Both the position numbers and the translations under genes were made by a program. From NCBI GenBank assembly GCA_034440595.1, contig JAWXCH010000361.1, positions 1 to 52,301 on the forward strand: DNA of 52,301 bases, written 5' to 3'. This document shows positions 17,557 to 26,330 of this stretch, one piece after another. Within the stretch, counting starts at the first letter, position 1; each line of letters begins with the position of its first letter. The notes beneath the pieces were generated by a model that had not been told where the DNA came from, ran no database searches, and saw nothing but the letters and a program-made list of their open reading frames with translations. Source of the DNA: JAWXCH01 sp034440595. Lineage in GTDB: Bacteria; Planctomycetota; Planctomycetia; Pirellulales; JALHPA01.

Positions 17557-19719
17557 GTGCCAACGTTTTCACAGGACGATCGGCCGATCGGCATCACGAC
17601 CCCGTTGGGTAAGGACAAGCTGCTGCTCGATTCTTTTGGCGGACTGGAGGGAATCTCCCAGCCATTCCGTTTTGAGGCCAGCGTACTTGCCCCGGCGGAT
17701 ACCACCGTCAAGTTTGAAGACCTCCTCGGTCAGTCGGTGACAATACGCCTGGATGTGCAAGGTTCCGACCAGAACCGGCGCTTCTTCAACGGGGTGGTCA
17801 TGCAGCTCAACGAAGGGGCGCGCGTCCGATCGTCCGACGGAGGTGAGTTGTTCACGCGATACCGAATGGTTCTGATGCCGAAACTGGCGCTCTTGCAGCG
17901 GCGGACCAATAGCCGCACCTTTCAGCATCTGAGCGTCGTCGACATTCTGAAAAAGGTGCTGACCGGCCTGCCCGTCAAGTGGCAGATCACCGGCACATTT
18001 GAACCACGCGACTACTGCGCGCAGTACCAGGAAACCGACCTCTCGTTTGCCAGTCGCCTGATGGAAGAAGAAGGGATCTACTACTTCTTTACGCATACCG
18101 ACGGCAATCACGAGATGGTGGTCACCAATGACCCGGCGAATTTCGGCACCATCTCGCCGGCAGTCAAATTCGAGGACTTCCAGGGACACCGCAGCACTGG
18201 CACGCAAGAAGATCGAATCCTGCGCTGGAGTAAAAGCCAGGAAATGCGTTCTGGCAAGTTCACCGCCTGGGACTATAACTTTGAACTCCCCGACAAGCAC
18301 CTGGAGGCGGAAAAAACCGTCATGCCATCCGTCGCGGCGGGCACAGTAACGCACAAGTTGAATGTAGCCAATTCCGCGCTGGAGCTATATGACTTCCCCG
18401 GCGAATACGCTCAACGCTTTGACGGGATCGACGCCGGTGGTGGTGAACAGGCCTCAATGCTGCAAAAAATCTTTACGGACAATAAGCGCACGGTTGAGAT
18501 CCGCATGCAGCAGGAATCGGTCGCCGCGCTGCGGATCAATGGCGAAAGCAACGTCCGCAAACTGGCCGCCGGGGCGAAATTCACCCTCGCCGAGCATCAC
18601 AACGGCGACGGAGAATATGTACTCACCACCGTGGAGCACCGTGCCAATCTGGAAGGAACCTATACCTCCAACCAGCAGGCCGAACTGAAGTACGCCAACG
18701 GATTTCAGGCGATTCCTTCGGCACTCCCGTTCCGCCCGCAGCGAACCACCCCGAGGCCAACGATTCGCGGCACGCAATCGGCGGTAGTGGTCGGACCTGC
18801 CAGCAGTGAAATCTATACCGACAAATATGGCCGTGTAAAAATCCAGTTCCCGTGGGATCGCGAGGGGCAAAAGGACAGCGATAGCTCCTGCTGGGTGCGT
18901 GTCGCACATATCTGGGCCAGCAAGCAATTCGGCGCATTTGGACTGCCGCGGATTGGGGACGAGGTGGTCGTCGCGTTTGAGGAGGGGGACCCCGATCAGC
19001 CGATCATCGTCGGTAGCGTGTACAACGCGGCCAATATGCCCCCGTACGTTTTGCCGGACAACATGACGCAGACCCTGCTAAAGACTCGCTCGACAACGCA
19101 GGGAACGACCGAGATGTTCAACGAACTACGGTTCGAGGACAAAAAGGATTCCGAACACATCTACTTCCATGCCGAGCGAGACTTCAACCGCGTGGTCGAG
19201 CAAAACGACACACTGAAGGTTGGCTTTGAGAAGCATGAAGGAGATGACAAGGGAAATCAGACGATCGAGATCTTTGGCCATCGAAAAATCACTGTCAAGG
19301 AACGAGACGAAGCGACCACCATCGAAAAAGGTAAACGCACGGTCAAGGTCCAGTTGGACGATGCCAAGGAAGTGGTCGAAGGAAATCGACTGGCCACCGT
19401 TTCCAAAGGGAATGACACGATAACTATCTCCGAGGGAAACCGCTCCACCACCATCGACAAAGGTAATCGAAGTTCGACGATCTCGATGGGGAACGAAACG
19501 ATCGACATTACTGCGGGAAAAAGTTCAACCACCGCCGGCCAGGAAATAGAGTTGAAGGTAGGAAGCAATTCAATCGTCATCAGTCAAAGTGGCATCAAGA
19601 TCAAAGGGATGATGATCTCGATCGAGGGGGATGTGTCGTTGACGGTTAAAGGATTGATGAGTGAAATCAGCGGCACCGCCATGCTGACTGTGAAGGGTGG
19701 CCTAGTGCAGATTAACTAA
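17557..19719 (+). CDS. vgrG: T6SS spike protein VgrG (TssI)
   Basis: The trimeric puncturing tip of the T6SS. N-terminal gp27-like part (LLDSFGGLEGISQPFRFEASV; later ETDLSFASRLMEEEGIYYFF), then the gp5-like OB-fold with the hallmark DKYGRVKIQFPWDREG, SCWVRVAHIWASKQFGAFGLPRIGDEVVVAFEEGDPDQPIIVGSVYNA. The C-terminal 150 residues form a triangular beta-helix-type tail with near-decapeptide repeats ending in GN (EGNRLATVSKGNDT, then SEGNRSTTIDKGNRSS). No enzymatic C-terminal extension is seen. GTG start at 17557 with AGGAG six bases upstream. An FHA protein and a PAAR protein follow, so the three likely form one transcription unit. Confidence 0.93.
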   Translation: MPTFSQDDRPIGITTPLGKDKLLLDSFGGLEGISQPFRFEASVLAPADTTVKFEDLLGQSVTIRLDVQGSDQNRRFFNGVVMQLNEGARVRSSDGGELFTRYRMVLMPKLALLQRRTNSRTFQHLSVVDILKKVLTGLPVKWQITGTFEPRDYCAQYQETDLSFASRLMEEEGIYYFFTHTDGNHEMVVTNDPANFGTISPAVKFEDFQGHRSTGTQEDRILRWSKSQEMRSGKFTAWDYNFELPDKHLEAEKTVMPSVAAGTVTHKLNVANSALELYDFPGEYAQRFDGIDAGGGEQASMLQKIFTDNKRTVEIRMQQESVAALRINGESNVRKLAAGAKFTLAEHHNGDGEYVLTTVEHRANLEGTYTSNQQAELKYANGFQAIPSALPFRPQRTTPRPTIRGTQSAVVVGPASSEIYTDKYGRVKIQFPWDREGQKDSDSSCWVRVAHIWASKQFGAFGLPRIGDEVVVAFEEGDPDQPIIVGSVYNAANMPPYVLPDNMTQTLLKTRSTTQGTTEMFNELRFEDKKDSEHIYFHAERDFNRVVEQNDTLKVGFEKHEGDDKGNQTIEIFGHRKITVKERDEATTIEKGKRTVKVQLDDAKEVVEGNRLATVSKGNDTITISEGNRSTTIDKGNRSSTISMGNETIDITAGKSSTTAGQEIELKVGSNSIVISQSGIKIKGMMISIEGDVSLTVKGLMSEISGTAMLTVKGGLVQIN

Positions 19720-19777
19720 GAAGTGGTCTTCAGATTCTCTAATTCAACCTGCTAGTTTTGCCTCGGATCAAAGTTTT

Positions 19778-20722
19778 ATGGGCGTAGTTCTGCAGATCAC
19801 CAACGGACCCTATACCGGTCGCAAGACGCACCTGCTGGCAGGCCAGGTCTTGCAAGTTGGCCGTACCGAATGGGCCGATTTCTCGGTCCCGAGTGACGCA
19901 CGCATGCACGACGTCCACTTTACGGTCGCCTTTCAATCCGGTTCATGCATTCTGCGCGATCTAGGTACGCCGAACGGTACGCTGGTCAACGGTCAACGTG
20001 TCACCGAAATCGCCTTGAACCATGCAGATCAGATCCAGGCCGGCACGACCATCTTTCGTCTGGTTGTAGAAGGGACCGCCAGTGGAACAGCCACCGGTTC
20101 GGCAACCGCCAACAACGGCGCGTCCGCAGCCGGTAGCGGCAAATTCAGCGGGTTTGTTCGCGTGGCACCACCCACTGCCGCGGTGATCTGTGCCGACTTC
20201 AGTCTGGACGCCGATGCCCAGGCGGTCCTGACGCCGACCATCACCCCACGCGATTTTGTCACGCAGCTCATCGAGCGCGAACTATACGCCGACGCGCTGC
20301 GGTTCATGGCGCATGCCTTGCCCAAGCCAGAGGCCGTCTGGTGGACCTGCCTGGCCGCACGCAAAGCCGGGGGCGAAAAGCTGGCCGAAAAAGACGCCGC
20401 TGCCATCGCTGCTGCCGAGGCCTGGGTGGTTGAATCCACCGAAGAAAACCGCCAACAAGCTGCCAAGGCGTCTGAAGCTTCGCGGTATGAGACCGCCGCT
20501 TCGTTCGCCGCCGCCGCCGCAGCTTGGAGTGGCGGGAGCCTGGCACCTCCGGGGCTTCCAGAAGTCCCCCCGGCACCGACCTTGACCGCACAGGCTGCAA
20601 TTGGTTCAATTCGCCTCTCGGCCGTCGCCATCGGCGGAGCAAAGCTGGTTCCAGTGCAGCGCGACCTGCTCAACCTGGCCATCGACATTGCCGACGCCAA
20701 GAACCGTTGGCCAGAAAAGTAA
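19778..20722 (+). CDS. FHA-domain protein with C-terminal DUF6931-like domain
   Basis: 314 residues. An FHA domain occupies about 1-100: LQVGRTEWADFSVPSD and HDVHFTVAF stand in for the usual GR and SxxH, and LGTPNGTLVNGQRV matches the NG loop. The core SxxH serine is not clearly conserved (MHDVHF), so phosphothreonine binding is uncertain. A Gly/Ala/Ser linker follows, then an alpha-helical region (TPRDFVTQLIERELYADALRFMAHALPKPEAVWWTCLAAR) like the domain found next to planctomycete secretion genes. FHA proteins regulate T6SS assembly in other bacteria through Thr phosphorylation (known). Its place between vgrG and the PAAR gene suggests a loading or adaptor role (inference). Confidence 0.75.
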   Translation: MGVVLQITNGPYTGRKTHLLAGQVLQVGRTEWADFSVPSDARMHDVHFTVAFQSGSCILRDLGTPNGTLVNGQRVTEIALNHADQIQAGTTIFRLVVEGTASGTATGSATANNGASAAGSGKFSGFVRVAPPTAAVICADFSLDADAQAVLTPTITPRDFVTQLIERELYADALRFMAHALPKPEAVWWTCLAARKAGGEKLAEKDAAAIAAAEAWVVESTEENRQQAAKASEASRYETAASFAAAAAAWSGGSLAPPGLPEVPPAPTLTAQAAIGSIRLSAVAIGGAKLVPVQRDLLNLAIDIADAKNRWPEK

Positions 20723-20764
20723 AACTCCGGTCATTAAACACATAGCAAACTCGAGGTCATCACC

Positions 20765-21058
20765 ATGCCCCCTGCCGCGCGACTGACCGATTTGCATATC
20801 TGCCCCGCCGTGACGGTCCTTGTTCCACACGTCGGCGGACCCATTTCTGCGCCTGGCGCACCGACCGTACTGATCGGAAAAATGCCCGCCGCCTGCATGG
20901 GAGACATCGCCATTTGCGTCGGGCCACCCTCGTCCGTCATCAAAGGCTCCGCCACGGTCTTGATCGGCGGCAAACCGGCAGCCCGCGTCGGCGACAACAC
21001 CGCACACGGTGGGGTGATCGCCCCGCCGGGATGTGTGACGGTAATGATCGGGGGGTGA
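20765..21058 (+). CDS. PAAR-domain T6SS tip protein
   Basis: 97 residues, a stand-alone PAAR protein that would cap the VgrG spike. The family pattern is clear: PAARLTDLHICP near the start, the TVLIGKMPAACMGD and TVLIGGKPAARVGD repeats, and THGG-like THAHGG variant NTAHGGVI before the terminal glycine-rich TVMIGG. His and Cys ligands for the tip metal are present (HICP, HGG, GCVT). ATG at 20765 with GAGG 8 bases upstream. It follows the FHA gene by 42 bases, and a signal-peptide-bearing gene starts 51 bases downstream. Confidence 0.93.
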   Translation: MPPAARLTDLHICPAVTVLVPHVGGPISAPGAPTVLIGKMPAACMGDIAICVGPPSSVIKGSATVLIGGKPAARVGDNTAHGGVIAPPGCVTVMIGG

Positions 21059-21109
21059 GGAGTGGCAAAGGGCGAGGTAAATACCATTGCGCATCTCAAG
21101 GAGTGAGCT

Positions 21110-21847
21110 ATGCGATTTCTGTTATTCACAGTAGTTGTGGTCAGTCTTCTGACAGGATTGAAGGCGGAAGAATTGCCTCCAAAGAGCCAGGGCTTTGAAG
21201 TGGAGATGCACAAGCGCATTAACGCGTATCGCGACGAACTGGCCGCACTCCAGAAGAAAGATAAGACGGAAGAAAACTTAGATCGGATAAAGTTACTTCA
21301 AGACACTTTACCAACGAAGGAGGTTGAGGCCGCCCTATTTCGGATCAAGGAGGGGATGCCTCGGGAGAAATTGATCGATCTTCTGGGTAAGAATTTCTCG
21401 AAGACGGATCACCGGGTAGAGATAAATTGGTCGAAGGGGCGGGATATGTTGGAAGTCTCTTATAGGGACAACCGCATCGTCGGCTATCGTGCTAGGTTAG
21501 GAGGTTGGAAGCATTCTGAAACTGAAAACGGTTTCAGTAAAAGTGCAGACTGGGAGTGGGTGCCTGTTAATGCGCTTTCCAAGAAAATCAGGAAAGGAAT
21601 GTCCGTTGCGGAGTGTGTGGCAATTCTCGGAAAGGATTGTGAAGTTACGATCGAGCCTGAAAATCTTGTTTGGGAGGTCAAGTCTGCCGGCATCGAGGAC
21701 CCCGGAACGTTGGTGGTATACATTGAAGATGGTTTAGTGTGCGGAACCATGATTATTTGGACGAACGCAAATGGGACGCGCGGATTCAAATGCTTCGGGC
21801 GAATTTTCAAAAGAGCAAAGGTAGAGGATCTCCTAAAAGAGCAGTAA
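21110..21847 (+). CDS. Exported protein with two SmpA/OmlA-like segments; possible T6SS-linked cargo or immunity protein
   Basis: Not a recognised family. 245 residues with a clear signal peptide (RFLLFTVVVVSLLTGLKAEE), then a charged helical region. Two segments share a pattern: FRIKEGMPREKLIDLLGKNF (about 79-98) and IRKGMSVAECVAILGKDC (about 161-178). Both match the 'x-KxGMxxxxVxxLLGxP' start of SmpA/OmlA or BLIP-like folds. AAGGAG six bases before the ATG is the strongest ribosome site in the region. The gene looks clearly more AT-rich than the vgrG-PAAR genes before it. Position right after PAAR suggests an effector or, given the signal peptide and lack of catalytic motif, a periplasmic immunity protein (inference). 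Confidence 0.7.
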   Translation: MRFLLFTVVVVSLLTGLKAEELPPKSQGFEVEMHKRINAYRDELAALQKKDKTEENLDRIKLLQDTLPTKEVEAALFRIKEGMPREKLIDLLGKNFSKTDHRVEINWSKGRDMLEVSYRDNRIVGYRARLGGWKHSETENGFSKSADWEWVPVNALSKKIRKGMSVAECVAILGKDCEVTIEPENLVWEVKSAGIEDPGTLVVYIEDGLVCGTMIIWTNANGTRGFKCFGRIFKRAKVEDLLKEQ

Positions 21848-22203
21848 AACCCGGCTTGTCGCATCATGTCTGCGTTCGCCTAGGTGCCGGGCACCTCATC
21901 TGGCTTGCAAGCAATGCCGTGTGAAATCAGCGGCCTGCATTGCTGAGCAGCCTGAGAGTACATTACGCTCTTCGGCCTGAATGGCCGTTTCTACCAGCCC
22001 GGGGCGGAGCCGCGCAACCATCCGTCATTCCCGCGCATGCGGGAATCCAGCCTTGCAGGATACGCGCAACGGTGCAACCCCGGGTTGCTGTTCTATCCAC
22101 TGGCTCGCCCTCACCCGACGCTGGGGCGTCGACCTCTCCCCCACGGCGCGATGTGTGAAGTCAAAGTCTTGCGGGTGGAGAGGTGGAGGATAGTTGGACC
22201 GTT

Positions 22204-22267
22204 GACCCAGGGTTCCGGTCGCTGCGCCGGCGTCACCCTGGGCTGACAGAGACGACCCTTCGGGTCT
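22204..22267 (+). repeat. Composite repeat ending in GACGACCCTTCGGGTCT, copy 1
   Basis: Starts GACCCAGGGTTCCG, passes through CGCTGCGCC, closes with CACCCTGGGC, then TGACAGAGACGA and the hairpin GACCC TTC GGGTC. The copy at 45127-45189 has the same order and the same 12-base TGACAGAGACGA joiner. Confidence 0.65.
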
Positions 22268-22362
22268 AAATCGCGGGTGAGTGTGGCCAAACTTAAGAGA
22301 GTCGCGATGATTGTCGCGAAATGCTGAGCCATGTCAATAACAAATAGAAAATAATTGATAAC

Positions 22363-22419
22363 AAATAACAAATTGATTTCGCCACTTGTTACTGCGGCGC
22401 GATTTATTATTTGTTATTT
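22363..22419. repeat. AT-rich inverted repeat downstream of the outer-membrane protein gene
   Basis: AAATAACAAAT (22363-22373) is perfectly complementary to ATTTGTTATTT (22409-22419). The loop is 35 bases. It lies just past the stop codon of the minus-strand gene ending at 22448 and could act in transcription termination or RNA stability, although it is not a classical GC-rich hairpin with a T tract. Confidence 0.4.
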
Positions 22420-22447
22420 TGGGACGCCGGGTAACATCGACGCAACA

Positions 22448-24421
22448 CTAATACGTCCACTTCAGCTCAAATCGCAAGAGCGACGCATACCAGTGGTCGC
22501 TGGTCAGAGCGAGACCGGTTCCGATGCCGGCCTCCAGCAGCCCGAGGTCGCAGCCCATGTCGTAGACAAATCGCACGCCGGGGTAGACGTTCAGAATTGC
22601 CACCGGGTCAACCGCTTCGATAAAACCGTCTGGTGCGGTTTGCTGCCCATCGAGCGCCCACCAACTGACGAACTCCAGCGTGGGAATAATCGCGTAGTCA
22701 TCGCTCTCGTACAGCAAGCGGCTAACACCTGCACCGGCACGCAGCACCTGCCCCGATGCATCCAGGTCGCCGCCCAGCGGCACCCAGTAACGTAGCTCGT
22801 AATGCAGGTCGGTGATCTTGTTGTATTTCTGACGGAATAGGAAGCCGGGCTCAATGGATATGTGCCCGTTGCCCAGGCCTTTGCCCGCCGATCCTGTCGC
22901 AAAAGTTGTCTTAAAAAACTGCGTCATCTGCCAGGTATCGCCATCCAGCATCACCAGCTTCGTCGCCAGTGACATATCGCCAAAACCGGTCGTGTTGGGA
23001 TTTTGCTCAGGATCCAGACAGATAATCGGCAGGTCCGTTGTCGCCGAAAATTTTGGTCCGCCGACTTCCATCCGGACGCGCATTTCCTGATAGTCAACTG
23101 CCGTTTCTGGAATCGCCGGGCCGCGCACCCCTTGCTTGGCCCAAAAGAATTCCGCTCGATCTGGATAAGTCCAGTCGTAGGCCAGATCGGCACGCAGGCG
23201 AAAGTTATTCGACGGCTGCGCGATTTCAATTTCTTGAATGGCAAAGGGTAGTCGTTCGGTACCGACCCCATCCTCGACCAAACAAGCGTTGTTCCAGCCC
23301 CAAAGCGGAAAGCGTTTTGGTCCTAACGGCCCACACTGATCGCAATCTCCACAGCCGCCACAGCTTTCACAGCCCCCCATCGCTGAGTCCATTTCCATCC
23401 CCGGTTCAATCATTCCGCCTTCGATAACTGCTCCAGGGGGCAGCGATCCGTCGGGCATCGGGCCTTCAATGGTTCCACCGGGAATCTCTTCGATCGTGCC
23501 GTTTGGTGGCGGCAGCATGAACTCGCCAGGGCCAAGCTGTGCGACTGAAGTGGGCTGAGATCTCGCGGAATACGATACAGGCATATTTCGGGAGCGGTCG
23601 CTAATCCAATCGCGCGTCAGGTATTGGCGTCGGTCGGTCTGCGTTGCGGTCGGAGGCATCGGTGGTCCACCAACCGCCTGCTGCACACCGCCGGTCAAGT
23701 TCTGCGCCGCATCAATGTCACCCTCATGGGAAGCTTGTCGATTCGCTTCATTTGGTGCCGGAGGATGTGCCGAGCCGGACATCAATTGCCGGCGCGACGC
23801 TTTGCCAGTGGGAATTGCCTGCCAAGCTGATGCATTGATCGCCCCAAATCCGCTCGGAGCACCGGGCTGTGCTGTCATGCCGTCCGGTGCTGTGACAACC
23901 CCGACGTCAAGTGGCGGTGGTTGAATGGCAAATGGTTGCGTCGGCTGTTGATTCTGCAGAGTTCGCAGCGCCTGTAAGTGCGGCGACTCAATTGCCGGAG
24001 TGATGGCCGCGCTGCTCGCAGGTGCCGCTGGCTCGATACTTACGGGCGCGGCATATTGAATCTGCTGGCCGTAATAGGCTGGCTGCGGCATGTCGGTCAC
24101 GGGCTGCTGATAGTAGGCGCTCTGCACGCCGGCGCTTGGCATAGCGGATTGGCCGCTTGCCGTTACTACGGTGTCATAGTTCGCCGTTACGGCACTGGAA
24201 TAAGGCGAACTAGATTGCTCCGCGCTGGCAAATGGATCAAATGCCGGTCGCGAAGTGCCCACGGCAGAGGCCGCGACCGCCGGTGTGGTCGCGTCTAAGG
24301 GTGGCCCACCAAACAGTGGACTAGACACCGGCGGAGACTGGCCGCGCGCAAGCCCAGTCTGTGCGATCACAAGGACCGACAGCATCAGCCAGCGAATTGA
24401 CCAGTTCAATCGCACAGTCAT
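22448..24421 (-). CDS. Secreted/outer-membrane beta-barrel protein with disordered N-terminus and Gly/Cys cluster
   Basis: 657 residues from the ATG at 24421, which has AGAGGAA just upstream. The N-terminus is a signal peptide (RWLMLSVLVIAQTGLARGQ). Residues about 25-300 are Pro/Gln/Ala-rich and low-complexity. A Gly/Cys cluster (MGGCESCGGCGDCDQCGP) follows near 370, then FPLWGWNNACLVEDG. The last 270 residues have alternating strands (LRADLAYDWTYP, ISIEPGFLFRQKYN, LHYELRYWVPLGG) and end in LLRFELKWTY, a typical outer-membrane barrel with terminal aromatic. Planctomycetes have large families of such proteins (known); function unknown. It diverges from tssK, so a link to secretion is only positional. 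Confidence 0.75.
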   Translation of the reverse strand: MTVRLNWSIRWLMLSVLVIAQTGLARGQSPPVSSPLFGGPPLDATTPAVAASAVGTSRPAFDPFASAEQSSSPYSSAVTANYDTVVTASGQSAMPSAGVQSAYYQQPVTDMPQPAYYGQQIQYAAPVSIEPAAPASSAAITPAIESPHLQALRTLQNQQPTQPFAIQPPPLDVGVVTAPDGMTAQPGAPSGFGAINASAWQAIPTGKASRRQLMSGSAHPPAPNEANRQASHEGDIDAAQNLTGGVQQAVGGPPMPPTATQTDRRQYLTRDWISDRSRNMPVSYSARSQPTSVAQLGPGEFMLPPPNGTIEEIPGGTIEGPMPDGSLPPGAVIEGGMIEPGMEMDSAMGGCESCGGCGDCDQCGPLGPKRFPLWGWNNACLVEDGVGTERLPFAIQEIEIAQPSNNFRLRADLAYDWTYPDRAEFFWAKQGVRGPAIPETAVDYQEMRVRMEVGGPKFSATTDLPIICLDPEQNPNTTGFGDMSLATKLVMLDGDTWQMTQFFKTTFATGSAGKGLGNGHISIEPGFLFRQKYNKITDLHYELRYWVPLGGDLDASGQVLRAGAGVSRLLYESDDYAIIPTLEFVSWWALDGQQTAPDGFIEAVDPVAILNVYPGVRFVYDMGCDLGLLEAGIGTGLALTSDHWYASLLRFELKWTY

Positions 24422-24807
24422 TTCCTCTAAATTGCATAAACTCGCTGCCTTGGTGTCGGAAGGTGAGTAAATCGACCCGCCGCGCAACAAATCAACCAGA
24501 GACAGCTAAACGCCTCGGCAAACTTATCGGCTGTATCAATCAACCGGATTGAGTGAACTAGAGAAGATTTGCGGATTAGCCGGATTGTGCTACCCGCCGT
24601 GCGCGATGCTATCATGGCCAGCGTGCTGTGGTCGCAATGCTGACAGCATGCTGATGTTTACAACATATCGCGGCACTGCTACATTGCGCGATCATTATCC
24701 CCCATTTTTATGGCGTCAAGTTGTGTTGCCGCCAAGGTTTGGGCACAGTCCGTTCCCCCGCTAGCAGAGCTGCTGCGGTGGAGCGCTAGCCAGCAGGTCA
24801 TGTTGCG
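24422..24807. promoter_or_regulatory. Divergent intergenic region between outer-membrane protein and tssK
   Basis: 386 bases with no gene. Promoters for both flanking units should be here; no convincing consensus pair was found. The right part contains GCTGACAGCATGCTGATG-type near-palindromes (about 24639-24656) and an AGCAGG ribosome site before tssK. Confidence 0.4.
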
Positions 24808-26274
24808 ATGCGGAATCTGCCAGTCCACTGGTACGAAGGACTTTTTCTCAGGCCTCAGCACTTCCAGGCTGCGGATCGGTATTGGACTGAACTGATCGCC
24901 ACAGCCGACCAATGGGGTCAGCCCTATAACTATGGCGTGCATGCCTTTGAGTACAGTCGCGAAGCGCTGGCCAACAATCAGTTTCAAATCCATACGCTGC
25001 AAGCACGCATGCGCGATGGCACGCTGATTATGCTTGGCGGAGGGAGTGAACCCGACCGACTCGATCTGAAACCGACCTTCAAAGAACTGGGAGCCGGCAA
25101 GATCGATCTGGCCGATGCCTTTGGCCGCGAAAGCACGGTCATTGTCTATTTGGCTATTCCAAAACTGCAACTCGGTCGTGCCAATGTTGGCCGTCCTGGC
25201 GAGTTCGACCGGACGCGCTATATCGAAGCAGACACGCCCGCGTTTGATGAAACGCAAGGTGGTGGCGATCAATCCATTCAGGTACGCACACTCAACGCGC
25301 GTTTGCTGCTTTCGACACAGGATCTGTCGGGCTACGAAATCCTGCCGATTGCACGCATCCGTCGCGCCAGCGAAGAGCAGGCGGTTCCTAGACTCGATCC
25401 AGATTACATTCCGCCGGTGCTGTCGATCGGTGCCTGGCCCGCTTTAGGACGCGACACCGTCCGCGCCATCAACGATGTTATTGGCCAGAAGATCGAAGTC
25501 CTCACTTCCCAAATCATCAATCGTGGTATCGGGCTGGATAGCCGCGATCCGGGCGATTCGGATCGTATTCTGATGCTGTCGCAACTGAATACGGCGCATA
25601 GCGCGCTTTCGATTCTGACCGCGGCGCAAGGGGTCCACCCGTTCAATGCCTATATCGAACTGAGCCGCATTGTCGGTCAGCTCTCGATCTTTGCACGTGA
25701 GCGCCGTACTGAGGAGATGCCTCCCTACGACCACGACGAACTAGCGCGGATTTTCGCCTGGGCACGCACCCGGATCGAACAGCTGATCAATATGGTCCGC
25801 GATTACGAGTTCGAGCAACGCTACCTGATCGGTGTGGGACTGGGTATGCAAGTCACGCTGGAACCCAAGTGGTTCAACAGCGATTGGCAGTGGTATATCG
25901 GCGTAAACAAAGGAGACCTGACCGAGGCCGAATGCCGCGAACTGCTTTCGCCGGGCATGCTGGACTGGAAATTCGGCAGCGGTCGGCAGGTCGAAATTCT
26001 GTTTAAGAATCGTGCCGCCGGCTTGAATCTGACGGTGATGGAGCGCCAGATTCGTGCGTTGCCAGCCCGTAAGGATTGGATCTATTTTGAAGTGGATCGC
26101 CGTGATTCGCCCGCCTGGCGCGACGTGCAAGAGACACAGAGCATGGCCATGCGGTTGAAGGATTCGTTGATTCTCAATCGAGACCGCCTACAAGGGGAGC
26201 GGCAACTGATCGTCTCGGCGCGTGGCAAGGCAGCGACACTGCAGTTCGCCTTGTTTGCTGTGCCGTCCGCTTGA
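24808..26274 (+). CDS. tssK: T6SS baseplate protein TssK
   Basis: 488 residues. The family opening VHWYEGLFLRPQHFQAADRYW is unmistakable, and the C-terminal domain that contacts the membrane complex is present (VEILFKNRAAGLNLTVMERQIRALPARKDWIYFEVDR). TssK trimers connect the baseplate to TssL/TssM. It is slightly longer than proteobacterial TssK (about 440). It heads the three-gene set tssK-tssL-tssM, with gaps of 56 and 31 bases, likely one operon. The rest of the baseplate (TssE, F, G) is not encoded nearby. Confidence 0.93.
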   Translation: MRNLPVHWYEGLFLRPQHFQAADRYWTELIATADQWGQPYNYGVHAFEYSREALANNQFQIHTLQARMRDGTLIMLGGGSEPDRLDLKPTFKELGAGKIDLADAFGRESTVIVYLAIPKLQLGRANVGRPGEFDRTRYIEADTPAFDETQGGGDQSIQVRTLNARLLLSTQDLSGYEILPIARIRRASEEQAVPRLDPDYIPPVLSIGAWPALGRDTVRAINDVIGQKIEVLTSQIINRGIGLDSRDPGDSDRILMLSQLNTAHSALSILTAAQGVHPFNAYIELSRIVGQLSIFARERRTEEMPPYDHDELARIFAWARTRIEQLINMVRDYEFEQRYLIGVGLGMQVTLEPKWFNSDWQWYIGVNKGDLTEAECRELLSPGMLDWKFGSGRQVEILFKNRAAGLNLTVMERQIRALPARKDWIYFEVDRRDSPAWRDVQETQSMAMRLKDSLILNRDRLQGERQLIVSARGKAATLQFALFAVPSA

Positions 26275-26330
26275 TGCCGCCGGAATTCAGTGGCTATAGA
26301 TATTCAAATTTACCGCTTCGCTAGATTGGC

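Larger units (their letters stand above)
21848..22447. other. 600 bp gene-free stretch with mixed hairpins and an AT-rich inverted repeat
   Basis: Between the cargo gene and the convergent outer-membrane protein gene. No gene supported. It contains an ATTCCCGCGCATGCGGGAAT hairpin (about 22027-22046), the composite repeat at 22204-22267, and an AT-rich inverted repeat at 22363-22419 just beyond the stop of the minus-strand gene. Confidence 0.6.

Noticed and set aside
17569..18354. 261-codon open frame antisense to vgrG
   Set aside because: Fully covered by the unmistakable VgrG frame; no start signal and no domain.
22027..22046. ATTCCC-N8-GGGAAT hairpin resembling the Neisseria dRS3 repeat
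   Set aside because: One copy only; the resemblance rests on a short palindromic consensus and is probably chance or a general feature of bacterial intergenic DNA.
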